Shown here: piece by piece, positions 50,354 through 62,790 of the stretch
Position numbering within the stretch: position 1 is the first letter of the stretch
Layout: the number at the start of each line of letters is the position of its first letter
From: Tyto alba
Taxonomy: Eukaryota; Chordata; Aves; Strigiformes; Tytonidae
Assembly: GCF_018691265.1 (NCBI RefSeq)
Contig: NW_024881283.1
Location: 11,255,976-11,319,975, forward strand
Reading direction: 5' to 3'
DNA: 64,000 nt
Position numbers and translations under genes: made by a program
Notes under the pieces: generated by a model
What the model saw: only the letters and a program-made list of their open reading frames with translations
Database searches by the model: none
What the model was told of the DNA's origin: nothing

Positions 50354-51829
50354 GTATACCAACGGCGCAACCTATCTCAATTTCTAAAGTACTAGTTTTT
50401 CAAATACATATTATATGTACAGGACATCAGTTATTCCTACAGAAGAATCATAGTGCTTCTAATGACATAAGCAGAGAAAAAATATTAAAAGGCAAGTGGG
50501 AGGGATATCATAAGATAATTTTGTAATTATGGACAAACAACAGCAACCTTGAAACATGCAAATTATATTGCAGTACAGCTATCTTTAAGAGAAAGAGTTT
50601 TTATTAGAAGCTAACAAGCATTAGTTATTTGGTCCAAACAAAGAGTCACTTCAACCCTTACTTCCACCCCCACCCACCAAAATCTGCTCCATCTACTTAA
50701 TAGAACTCCAGCCTTCTTATTTAAAATTCTGATACAAAGTGGGATTGGCAACTGATAACCAAAGTATGCAGTTTACAGTAAAATTATGGTTTGCACTTAA
50801 ATTACAAAAATAACCACAGAATCTGCAAACCATCAAAAAATTCAAATAAAATTACAAAGAAAATAAATTAGGAAGGTGCTCTTCCAACAGACTTCATACA
50901 AACAGCAAATGTAGTTAAACAAACTTCGGGATGGTGAGAGACCAGGAGTCTGTTCATGGTATAAATCAACAACATAGAACAGAAATGAATTCCATATAAA
51001 TCAGATTTCAATTCTTCCTAAAGCATATCAAAATGACTACACACAAGCAACAAGAGCAACAACAAAAGACTTGAAGTCATCCATGTCTGGGAAACAACTC
51101 ATCTGAATGCAATTATTTCTCATGTGTTTGATGCATTATGTACACTAAGATTGGTATTTGATCTGCTTATATAGAATTAAATAATTATTTATACATTGCC
51201 ATAGTACTTGAGCTTTCAGATCTGATAATTTATTGTGAAAAACATTCAAAACAAGTTTGGCTGTCTAGCTCCAAATGTCTAGCCTGCACTGACATACTAA
51301 TGAAGAACAATGGAGCCATGCAAGTCTCTGACAGTTATGCCCAGGAGAGTTTAAGGGACAAATCCAACCAACCAGAAACACAACAGTGAAGAAACCCAAC
51401 ATCAGATGTAATTTAGATTTGTATTTCCCAGACCAGAAATATTTTTCATGTATAAACGTTCTGTCCTTTCAGAAATTCTCACACTAACAATAGGGTTTTG
51501 TAATAATTACAACATAATTACTTTCATACAGTTTCTGTAAAAATATCCCTAAAAGTTAGACAAACATTGGCCCAATGATCAAAAGTATGAAAGTCCCACA
51601 AGAACAAGGATTTGTTAGAGCAGTATGACAATGCTTCTAACACTGTACAGCTTAATCAACATAACTGTGAAGCTAATTTTGCAGACAGAGTTATGTTGGT
51701 TTAAGTCTCAACTTACTAGATACTGCTCTATCTGTAACTATCTAATTAGAGAAGAAAACTGAATGGAAACTGAACAAGGGCAATCATAGGCATCAGTTTT
51801 CAAGGGAACACACCTTCAAAGGAGCCTTC

Positions 51830-52110
51830 ACATGATGGCTGAAGTGCTCTCTTGTGGCAGAAAAGCTCAAGGTGGTATAAATATGGCAGCCACTGGATGC
51901 TATAAATCCGATTCGTGTTATGTAAACATTATGCTTTTCCTGCTTTTAACGAGACATTCTTCCCCTGCATGGGGGAAGCTAACAATAGGAGAAGCATCTT
52001 TGATGTGATTCATGTGCAGCTTTATTTTCAATTGGAGTAGCTTTGTTGCAGGCCCGAGGCCTTTCATCTCAAAGAAAAATCTAACATGTCTTACCTGAAA
52101 ACATAGGGGA
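51830..52110. promoter_or_regulatory. Candidate enhancer-like element with forkhead, SOX and TCF/LEF-type sites
   Basis: Within 90 bp there is TGTAAACA (forkhead core, 51921-51928; the surrounding TTATGTAAACATTAT also suits PAR-bZIP/C/EBP factors). AACAATAG (SOX type) lies at 51981, and ATCTTTGAT at 51996-52004, whose reverse complement ATCAAAGAT is a TCF/LEF site. The sequence is complex and non-repetitive with no recognised frame. These are established consensus words; that they act together here is inference. Confidence 0.35.
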
Positions 52111-53260
52111 TTTTAATAGGCATTCCCAATTCATCTGTCTAGATAAATAAATGGTTCTGCTTTTACTTTCATCCTGATCAAATAAAAAACATTAGTCTGA
52201 AAGTGATCTTTGTTTATTTCCCTTCCTGAGATAGACTTGCAAGGCTACAGATTTCACAATTGATTCTATTTTGCAGACATGTACTTTTCAAGAACATAAT
52301 TGTTTGAAGGAAATAAAACTATGGATCAGAAACATTTTTAATGTGATGTAGAGAGTTGCCAAAAATCCTCACAAATTATTTTAAAATAAATTAAGAATTT
52401 AAGACTGCAGCATCTGTCCCTAAAACTACTTAATTGACACGCATTCTCCAGCTATAAACAAGATAAGCAAAAGCACTAACTGCTAGGATACTTCTGAATT
52501 ATCTTTTAATATTTCTTAAGCAAAACTCAATGACACTTTGTGAACTATTTGCTTTACTTCCAAATATATTAAAGTTATACAACCAAAACCAAAAGCCCAA
52601 TAGCTGGGACTTTCTCTTCGAAGTGTAAAGGTGTATATACATAGTGCCCCTAAAAGTGAAAATAAAGATTTTTGTAAAAGCGGTGTGCCACTAAATTATC
52701 TTTAGGAATTTTAACTATCTTCATAAAAAGTTATGTAAACATACATAAGCAAAAGCAATAAAGTAGCAAATATTTGTACCAACGGATTTAAGAATATGTC
52801 TACATTCTTTTTAGACCATTTAGGGCTGTAATAATTCATACTCTCTTAAAGCTTTCTCATTGGGTGTGTAAAAAAAAAATAAAAACAACTTATCTTTTCT
52901 TTAATCTTCTCTCAAAGCCTATAGATCTGTACCTACAACAAACTGCGGGGACAAAATCCAAACTGCAGGCTTAATCAATCACCAACTGCAAAAAATCTTC
53001 TCAAGAAATCAGATATTTTTTGGAGATGGTAGCACAGGGGAAATACAAGGTTGTTTTCCACAGCACTCATCAATAACCTCAGCATGCGCAGAACAAGACC
53101 AAACATAAAATTTCCATACATCTCAGTGAGTTAAGAATTAAGCCATCTAGGAGGGGGTTTTGTTGTTTTTTTAAACTCTATCTGTAATCTCGTTGTAGCA
53201 AAGACAGATGCAACTGACTGGAAGAAATGAAGGAACAGATGCAAACCAGAAAGGTTTAGG

Positions 53261-53280
53261 TTTTTTGTTTGTTTGTTCTT
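53261..53280. repeat. (TTTG)n simple repeat
   Basis: T6 followed by three TTTG units. Confidence 0.8.
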
Positions 53281-54858
53281 TTTAGGGTTTTTTAATTATT
53301 ATTTTGCTTATAAAGTGGGCTTATTTTCCTGAAGCAAAACAAAACTGTTAGCAGCTTAAAACAATATGTAGAAAAAAGTTACTTATTCATTTGCATACAG
53401 TTGTATCTTTGCCCTGATGACTTAGGCTTGAATATGTTACTTTAAAAACCAGGAATATCAGTAATACTAGCTGTAGCTCTCCTAAATGTTCAAAATTTAT
53501 TATGAATATGTTAAATATTTAGGAATAATCAGTGTACACAAAATCCATAGGGGTGATCCGAATAACTGCAAGAACTACATGCAGGCAAAACATTCTCATA
53601 TGGAAAATTCTCCAGAGTCAGGTCCTCTACAAAGGACTGCTGATAAACTTTCTCAGTTTATGTGATGGATATATTATTAATAACAAAAAAAAATACATAC
53701 ATTTGAGAAATAGGCTTTAGAATCTCAAATATCCAAGCATTAATTTTTCAGGGTCATAAGAAGTAGTCAGGCTAACAGCACTTTAGCCATGTAAGTAAGT
53801 TCTCCTCTTCCCTCCCTCCTGCAACAGCAGACCAATTTGCACAAGTGCACTAAGAGTTACAGATATTAGTGTTTTGGAAGAAATGTAGCGAAAAGTGATG
53901 AAGCACCTTGCCAAAGCTTCAGTAGGCACCTTCCTGAACCTCTGTACCTGGCCCAAACCTGCCAGGTCCCATGCCAGGAAGAGCCTCAGGCTCTGTGGCT
54001 GGATTTCTGATAAAGACTCTGTGCTCTACACAGTGCTGCTCTCACAAGATTCCCACTCCTGAGAACATTTTCATAAACATATTTTTTTCACACACACAAT
54101 AATTACCCATACATACACCAGTATCTGTTTACTCAAGTTGTATGAACAAAACTATGTGAAAACTTTTAAGAGCAAAATATTAACTCCCACTGTTCTGAAT
54201 GGACAAACCCACACCAACAACGAATCAAACTGCATACATTACTGTGTGATCACACACCATGGAACTTAAGTGAAGAATGGAATTTGATTTCTGCAAGGGA
54301 TAGATCTGGCTGCAAAGCTGCATCCTCATCATGCAATTCTCATCAGCAGAGTTCTTATTTTCTGAAATCTCATCTTGAAGAGCACAGATATGATATTGTT
54401 TGGCATCTCAAATTAGTGAAGAATGAAAGTCTGCTAAAATACTTCAATGGCTTTAAAAATTGGCACTGCGTGTCTTTAAGAAATAAGATTAGAAACAGCT
54501 TAACCACATGCATGTTTTGGAGAAGCAAACTATGGTGAAATTTGTCCACTTTTCCAGCTGTCTCTCAGTTTAAACTGAGCCATTTCATATGTTCACTGTT
54601 ACTGTGATTGCCCTTACCACAGGCTTATTTCCACTCTCCACATGAAATAACTCCTTCAACTTAATGTGAGAAAACAAACTAAAGGCACAGAGCAATATAC
54701 AGAACAACATTAAAATGTGCTTCAAAGGGACAAAAACAGAGGAAAAAATGCCTTGCAATGGATGAACTAAACTATCACTCAGCATTTCCCATGCTCCCCA
54801 AAACATATGAACACTACAGCTATATTTCTATGCAGTCATCTTCACATAACTTGAGACT

Positions 54859-54886
54859 TAAAACAAAACAAAACAAAAAAAAAAAA
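54859..54886. repeat. (AAAAC)n and poly-A tract
   Basis: Three AAAAC units running into A12. Confidence 0.85.
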
Positions 54887-55458
54887 TCAAACAAAAACCT
54901 TTAGGTTTGAAATCAACTCCAGGCAGTTAGGCAATTTAACACTGCTCTGACTGTAGAAAAAATTCCTAATCTCCTTCATTCCAGTTTACATTGGTGTGTT
55001 TTTTTTCCCTGTTGGGAGGTAACTCGGCATTGTATTGCAAAAGCAACCCTGAAACATATTTCACGTTCTGTTGACTGAATGGGTGGGAAATGTACTGCCA
55101 AGATAGACAAGTCTCCTGAGTGCAAAAACATCTGTAATCATAATTAAATGATAAAGGGCTGGTAGCATCTGTTTCCTCACATTCCTGTGGAGCTTACGTG
55201 TAGTACTGGAGGTGATCTCAGTATACTGGTCAAAAGGGTTAATTATTCTACAGTGGGAAGTAGAAAAAAGTAACACTCTGAAGGGAAAGTATCACTGAGG
55301 AAGTGTACATTACTGAATCAATGACCAACAACTGAAGAACAAATTCACAGCAGGCTGCTAATGATGAAACAAAGATTACTGCTGGACACATCTTGCTGGT
55401 AAAGACATCAACTCAGAAATAATGCTGAGGCAGCACATGCTAGAATGTATGGTGTAAA

Positions 55459-55510
55459 CAAAAAAAAAAAAAGAGAAGGAAGGAAGTTATGAAGATGGAA
55501 AAAAAAAAGA
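55459..55510. repeat. A-rich, purine-rich tract
   Basis: A12, GAGAAGGAAGGAAG, then a second A run. Low complexity. Confidence 0.8.
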
Positions 55511-57323
55511 TTCTCTCAGCTGATACTTACTCATTCTACTAAGTATTTTAAGTTCTGAGTTAACCACAGAGGGGAGTGGGGGGAGGCAGCGAGCTTCCTT
55601 CTAAGCACACTTTAGCAGATGAGGGGTTTTTTCCCCCCCTCTCCTTAAAAATCATCTCTACAGAGGTCTGTGTTACAAAGCAGTACATAAAACTTCAGGG
55701 TTTTTAAAGGGTCATGTTCACAGGGCCAGGCACATGTATTCTGACTGCTGAACTTACAAAAAATGTGTCATTTTGAATTGTGAAGGTGAAGTATAACACA
55801 GTGAGATATGTTCAGTTTCCTAATGCCTTAAGAATATTTTGTTCACTGTATAGTTATCACACACTTATTTCTGCAAGGCATGCTGCTTCTTGTACATGTC
55901 AGCTGAAACGACAGCAGCCCTATTCAAAGACAGATGATGTACCACCTCCTGCTGTGCTAGCAAACAGACACTCAACAAGACTTGACTTTTACTGCTAACA
56001 GGCATGGACACTGAACTTTGCAAAGGAAGCCTCATACTGAAAGAATGTGTCCAGAAAGCCCAAAGCTTCAGACCCCAAGTTGTAGTCTCTGCCTCTCAGC
56101 TTGATTGAAGCAGCTCTCTCAAGCTGGCCTTGTTCTTTCCAGATCTTCAAATTGTGAATCAAGGAAAGATTTGAAATGGGAAAAGACACACAACCTGACT
56201 ATTGACAGTAAAAAATGTAACATTCTGGAAAATCTGTATACTTTTTGTTTAATAAAAGAGTACTGTGATTCCCCCTTAAAATGGAGACAACAAATTTGCT
56301 TGAGTTTTCCAATATCATACCATTATATTGCATAAGAGCTTTCTCATATAGACTTCAGAATAACTGAAATAACTTTATATGTTGAACTTGATTTCTTTAC
56401 AGTAACAGGGAATTTCCTAGTTAATTTAACTAAATAATGGCTTAGAAGGCAAGCATGGAGACCATCAAGGACTGTTTCCCAGAACTGGAAGGATGACAAT
56501 GATTGTGCACTTATATCTACCATTACTTAAGATAACTGGAGTTTGATGACCAATAAGATGTTCTTAAAACAAACAAACCAACCAACCCAACAAGTCGAAT
56601 CATGCAAGTTCTCTTCAAGTGTCAGCAGCTGATTCTACCCTTTAGATATGCACCTTCTTGATGTTTATGGTAATAAAAAATCAAAAGTCATTAAATCTTT
56701 GGTACTTCAGAAATAAATTACGTAAGACAGAACTTTCTCACCACAGTTCCAATTGCATTTGGTAAAAAAGTTACTCTGAAAAAGGCAACCAGGAGAAAGC
56801 AGCACAGTATTCTTGATCACTCAAGAAAGATCTTCATTCTGCTTAGTAGCTTTAAGGAAATTTGAGTAAGTTCTTTAGTCAAACCATTCACTACTAAATG
56901 ATAAAACCATACTGAGAATTTTTATGTTTGGTCTTTTTTTTTTGTCAGTAATTATCTAAAATTCCCATCATTAAAAGAAAAAGACATTAATAAGTGTTTG
57001 TGCCTTACAGATATCTCAGAACACAAAGCATAGAAAAACAGGACTTTATTCTGCTATTTACCACAGTGTAAACAAAGAGCAACTCAGAGGAATGCAGTGT
57101 AGATATTCAAGTGCAAAGTGAATTAAGTTTGGAAATTAATAAAGCCCTATCAGAAAGGCAGGCAGAAGGATGGTGACAATGATATCTTTCTTTACAATAG
57201 AGTTTCATAATTTCATAAATAACAGTGGTCATCCATCATAGTCCAATGATTGCTTTCACCTGGCTAGTCAACTGCGAGCAAATTTGGAAGAAGAATTAAA
57301 ATCCAAAGTTTATCCAATTTCAT

Positions 57324-57422
57324 TAAAAAGAAAAAAAAAAAAAATCAACAAAACAAAACCCAGCCAAAAAAACCCTGAAACCACACCCAACCAAAAGAAA
57401 CCAAAACCCCCAAAAAAGAACA
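57324..57422. repeat. A/C-rich low-complexity region
   Basis: About 100 nt almost without G and T, of the same type as 23326-23495. Confidence 0.8.
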
Positions 57423-60400
57423 GCTAGCTAGAGGACAAATATACAATTTGTTGCCCCCAATAAATTTACACTGTAAACCAAACATTTGTCCACCTTTTGG
57501 CATCAAATCTACATACGGTTTGCTTAGAATTGGTCAAACACTGTGCTGCCCCAGTCCCATCAGTTAGTTAAACAACAGAAGAGGTACGTGCAGGTAGAGG
57601 AAGGAAATGCTTAGGGCATGTGAAAAGAACTTGTTGGTTATCACTAGCTTATGTACTGCAGTTACATTACACATAAGAAGTGCGAATTATCTACTCATAT
57701 GTTGACTTGCTTGGAACATATTTTAACCTTAGTTACTCTTGGGTATAAGTTATAGGGTTCAAATGAAAAACAAACCAAAAAGAACATACACACACACTGC
57801 CAAGTCAGGTTTCTTAAAATTAAGGATTCTGTAAAACAGCACAGTAGCCCTCGGGTTCTCATGTACAAATAATAAAACTCAGCTGATTTAAAAGCCTATA
57901 CAGATCTTCATTTAGACTTATAAGCACATCATAAAGAAAGCAACTGAAAGCAACAAAAAACAAGGCAAGCAATAAACGATGATCTCTATGTTTTCATTAA
58001 AATGGCTCTTTTTTTTATTTTCTTTTAAAACATTCAAAGTCATACAGAGTTTCTTTCATTTTTCCATTCTCTGGCAAACCGGTCTGATTTTCTTTGGCAT
58101 ATCATTAGGAAATATAGCGTGTTTACTGACTGAGGTATTAGGAAACTAATACAAATGAAGAAAACAGAAATAAAGCTGAGCCTTTTTTTCCATTTGCTAT
58201 CCAGAATACTTGGCTTGCTAGAACGCTGTCATTAGGCTTAAATTCAATACTGAAAATTAAGTTATTTTACAGTCCAAATTAATGTCCATTTATTCTCTAA
58301 CCTTCTGGTTATGCTATTCCAACAAAGGATGGTTCTTACTAGTGAACAGAATTTCTATTTTACAGCCCTGTATCAGGAGTTCACAGCTCTAATCTATGCA
58401 TTCTTGAGAGGCATTGAAACCATTCTTACCACCATTTTTCAGGCTGACAAAGTCTCTACTTGGAAGAAAACAAACATTCGATCTCTCAGAAAAAGTAGAC
58501 CAGTTGCTGTGTTCTCTAGGAGTTCAGGCAACACTGTTGCTCCACACAGTAAAAAATCTCCTGGGATTTTAAAAGGAATTGATCAAATAGTGCCAATTGC
58601 AGTGAGTCCTTTCGTTAAAGGCAAGGTAGAGCCAATATGCAAAATACATAAAGATTCAATAGATTTTTGATTGCTCTAATTAATAAAATATAATCTAGTA
58701 ATGAGAAATTATAACTTACTGTACAAGATACCTTGGGTTAGATTTAGAGGACACTATAAATCTCTTTGTTCTGCCTATTGACAATTGTATTGTCTCACAA
58801 CTGTCAAATTCCTGAATTCTTCATGCAGATTTGTTTTAAATGTCTTAAGTGACAGGATTTCATCTATTTACTTAACATGTCATGCTATCTGTAGTCAGTC
58901 ATGTACAGCTGTGGGTTAAATAGTTTTTGTTATTCTCCAGCTCAGTTTACCTTCTAACTATATCTCTACAATTAACCATAGAATCTCTGCTCTGTTTCTC
59001 TTGCAGAAAGTCGGAGAATACTAAAAGCTCCTGCAACAAGACAGGAAGGCAACAATACCCTTTCTCATAATCATTTTTTTCTAAGGTTTAGAGGTCTCCA
59101 AATCTGAAGACCAAGCTACAGTCTCAAACAACCTGAGGCAAGTTTATATCCTCATATAAGCAGGTACCTTTTACCAGACTGTTGTTACACTTCAGAGTTA
59201 GAAATTCGGTCTGTTCCTGTGTTCTAGTGCTACTAACAAAAGGGTAACAATTTAGGATTGCCCTCTATTTTTCCTTACTTGAGGCTGATGTAGAATAAAT
59301 ACTTGACAGCAAGAAATTTTAGTTATTTGGGAAGTTTGAAATTGAGACATTTTAGTTTATATATACACCTCATACGTTTTGTGATATTTTAGATATTGTT
59401 TCTTGTTGCTAAATATCAGCTAGAATCTTCCCTTATAATGCAGTATTATTGTGCCTATATGTATTTCAGATGCAAAGTCCTGATCAGAAAAGAAAGTCTA
59501 ACAATGACAATGTTTAGTCCTACGCAATAAAATGAAACAGAGCAGTGACAAAAATTTAAGCCAAACATCTAGACTAAGGAAGAAAGAAACGATCAAGTCA
59601 AGTACAAACAAACCCTGTTGAAGATGTGCCTGTTTAACATTCTGAAGACTACATATTACTGCATTCCTCTCAAAACAAAAGCATTAGACTGTATCAGATG
59701 TACCCAACAGGTTAAGATCTAGGTTGAACCAGAAAAGCAACAAAGAAGCAAACCCCTTTGGGCTACAGAGACAGTGAAAGTGTAAACACTTAAGTGTCCT
59801 GTAACTCCACATACTCCCAGAAAGCACTAGGAGGAATGTTTTGGACAATTTTACTCCAAATAATAGCTAACTGTCCTTTTGGAAGTACTGTAAGTATGTA
59901 TTGCTTCCCTATTGTAACAGGTTTGAAAATTAAAAACCTACACGATAGTATTTTCAAAAATGGTGATAAATCTCACACAATCATTAACGTTAATAAGAGA
60001 AAAAGAACAAAATTTTTTAAAATAAATCCAAAATTGGGTAAGAGGTAAACAAAGATACTTCAGAAAAAAATGTATAGAAGTTAGGCAAGTTATTTAGTTT
60101 GGCCTCTAATTCACCTGTATTTTAACTACAAAAGTAGCCTTGTGTTGTTATAAACATAGATGAAATAAGTGTCCTTGTATAACCAGACACTTCTATAACT
60201 GCAGAAATCTCAGAAAGTTCAGTTTTATCAGAATTATTATATAATTTACACACTTAGAACAATTCAAAAGTCATTTTAACTTGGCTTCTTTGAAAAGTAT
60301 ATTTCAAAACTGTGTCAAGCTAAGCTGCAACTTGACTAACATTTGAACCCTCAAAAGCCTATTCTTACTTTTCAAGTGAGAGTGTGGGCATCAAACACGA

Positions 60401-62299
60401 ATTTCCTAAACTTTAGCTGTCAAGAACCACATGGTAAAAAAGGTCAGTCAAGACTACAATTCATTTTGTGAAATGGAATCAGAATCAGAGAAACCAGTGA
60501 TAGAAACATTTTTTAGAGGGAAATTGCAACCAATAAAATCAGGTATAAACAGAACACCTTTCCTTATGATAACTGGCATTTGACAATACTGTAACCATAA
60601 TCAAATACATTAATATCTCCACTCATATTTTGTTATAATCTATTCTAAAATACAATTTGAAGATGCTTATAACTAGAGCAATCTAATGCCCACGAAAGTG
60701 GAGCACATGATCTTGGAACCCTTTACCTTGAACTCTGCTGTGTGAAGGCTCTTCTATGTGGAACAGCTCCACAGAACCTTATATGTAACTTTTGGCATAC
60801 TGTGTACTTCCTTCGTGGCCTGACAGGAGCAGCAGCAGAGATCTGAGCACCACAGTATAGCAAAAGAACAGTAACAGAAAGATGGAAGCTAATCAGGCCT
60901 CTCTACAGACAAGCTTTCTATTATGACTGAATCCATTCAGATTTCTTCAGCTATCACAACACACAACCTGTGCATGAGGATTAGTTGACTGCTTCAAAAC
61001 AATACTCAAATTTGTTAAAGAAAAAACAAGCAAACTCAAAATTTAAGCACTGTATCTACCACTACAGACCATAATAAACGAAGCAAAGAGGAAGCCTCTT
61101 CCAATATGTATTTCGTTCTACATTTAACAGCTTCTTACCTAGCCAGGCAATCCAAAATGTATAACTACAGAAAATCGTGGTGAGTGATTCAAAATGAGAA
61201 AGGAAATGGGAATAAAATTAAGCGTAGATCTCCTCTACTTAGTATATAATATTTGATTAACAATACAATACCTCACCTTAAAGCTTCACTAACCAGTGAA
61301 AAAATAACTTCCTCAAAGTAAAAATCATACACCATAAAGAACTATTGAAGCATCTGTGGGAATCTGTTGGAGCAGCAACTTTATTGTTTTCTTTGCTCTC
61401 ATATGCTAGAAGGAAGGAAGTAGTTAATTATGAACGGATCGCAGATTTTTTTTTTTTATACACATGGTAAGGTATGACCTACTACATGTTAAATGGAAAT
61501 GGCTTAGTATCTAATGTTCCACAATTCCAATTTTATATAGGGCTTGACTAAGCATATTCTGGAAATACTAACGTAACTTAAAAGAAAACAAAACAAATCA
61601 AAAAACTAAAACGAAGTATTACACTCTTAGATCTTCCCAAATATTGAAGGCTGATAGTATTATGCTAAGAAATTAGACCATCAGTAGTTTAATGCTGTTT
61701 GCACTTATTTTCCCATAACAAATGAACTAGAATTAGGTAAAGTGATGAAATACACGTTAAGCATATCACAATACATTGTCTTACATGTTTTTAACCTTAT
61801 AGAATTCAGATCAAATTTGGTTTGACTTTATTGTCTAAGTACAATTTTATGTTACAAATAATAGTCATCAGTTTGCTCTGTGTGTTATTAAAATCTAGGA
61901 ACTATAGATTATAATATCTGTCAAAAACCACCTATATTTCTAGTAGAATATTGCAAATCTGAAGGGATAATAACACATGACAAGTTAAATTACAAAGTCT
62001 CTCCAAGTATTTTTTTCCACATTTGGAAATATTAAAAATGTAACATTATGTTACATGAATATTCAAAACATCAATATACGGAGAAAGTAATGCAAGATTT
62101 CTTCTTTCCCAGCAGACAGAAAAACATTAATTACATATGGCTATGTCACTATGCTGGTGCACAGTATTTCATTCAGCCAAAGATAGGTGAAGTCGGCTCA
62201 GTGTATATGAATCTCTACACTACCGTTGGAAAAAAAAAATGCAGATAAGAAAACGGCTGGCTAGTAATATATTTAAAATCCCAGCTGACATGATAAATG

Positions 62300-62790
62300 A
62301 AAGAGAATAAATGTATACAGCTAGTGAAACTTCCAGGGAACACGGGGAGACTTCCACACTTTTGCTGACAGTGACTTTACTGTCAGTGGCCTATCTCTCT
62401 CGGAGGCAGCTGTCAATCACAGACCATCTTTCTCTCCCAGAGGAGTTCATTGTGCCTGCAGACAGTTGTGGAATAACTGCTCCTAGGCGTCAGAGCGGCA
62501 GATGGAGTGTATCTGTCAATCATTGTCACTAATTATTAACTTCTGTCACTCAGAGCAAGGCAACATATCTCCGCCTGATCCTCTGTGATTTGATCTGCTA
62601 CGCCACCTCAGAGACAGACAGTTCAACCTTTCATTATGTGTCACATACACAGCGCTCTGCTGGGTCAGCCCTCATGACTCACTGTTCCAGCAGAATTCTA
62701 TTTTAACCACTGAACGTTACAGGGAGAAGCTGGCACGGAGGACACGCTCTGCGTTCAAATGCAGCGGTCACTCATTTTCTGTAAGTATTC
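62300..62790. promoter_or_regulatory. Candidate TALE-homeodomain (PBX-MEIS/PREP) regulatory element, possibly with a first exon
   Basis: Complex sequence, richer in G+C than its flanks. CTGTCAATCA occurs exactly at 62410-62419 and 62513-62522; its reverse complement TGATTGACAG is the established PBX-MEIS/PREP composite site. An upstream inverted pair CTGACAGT...ACTGTCAG (62365-62386) contains two MEIS/PREP half-sites. AATTATTAA (about 62530) is a homeodomain-type core, and TGACTCA at 62675-62681 is an AP-1 site. Near the end, TATTTTAA at about 62699-62706 could be a weak TATA. ATG at 62759 opens seven codons (MQRSLIF), followed by a perfect donor GTAAGT at 62781. The exon is speculative; the motif cluster is read directly. 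Confidence 0.45.
62365..62386. repeat. Inverted repeat of MEIS/PREP half-sites
   Basis: CTGACAGT and ACTGTCAG separated by six bases. Each arm contains TGACAG on one strand, so the arrangement could bind two TALE monomers in opposite orientation. Confidence 0.7.

Larger units (their letters stand above)
46331..51829. other. Unique AT-rich non-coding sequence
   Basis: A poly-A run lies at 47003-47019 and another at 50337-50353. The 46.56-46.95 kb part contains ATTTTTAG and ATTAGCATATAAATAG words of MEF2/POU type but no other support. No transposon or gene recognised. Confidence 0.45.
52111..62299. other. Unique AT-rich non-coding sequence
   Basis: Holds low-complexity tracts at 53261-53280, 54859-54886, 55459-55510 and 57324-57422. 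The 119-codon plus frame at 58311-58670 has an acceptor-like TTTTTCAG at about 58435-58442. It shows no recognisable domain and ends in an ordinary stop. I do not call a gene. No mobile element recognised. Confidence 0.45.

Noticed and set aside
58311..58670. 119-codon plus-strand frame with an acceptor-like TTTTTCAG inside
   Set aside because: No domain or family recognised and no supporting upstream exon. It remains a chance frame unless RNA-seq shows a junction at 58442.
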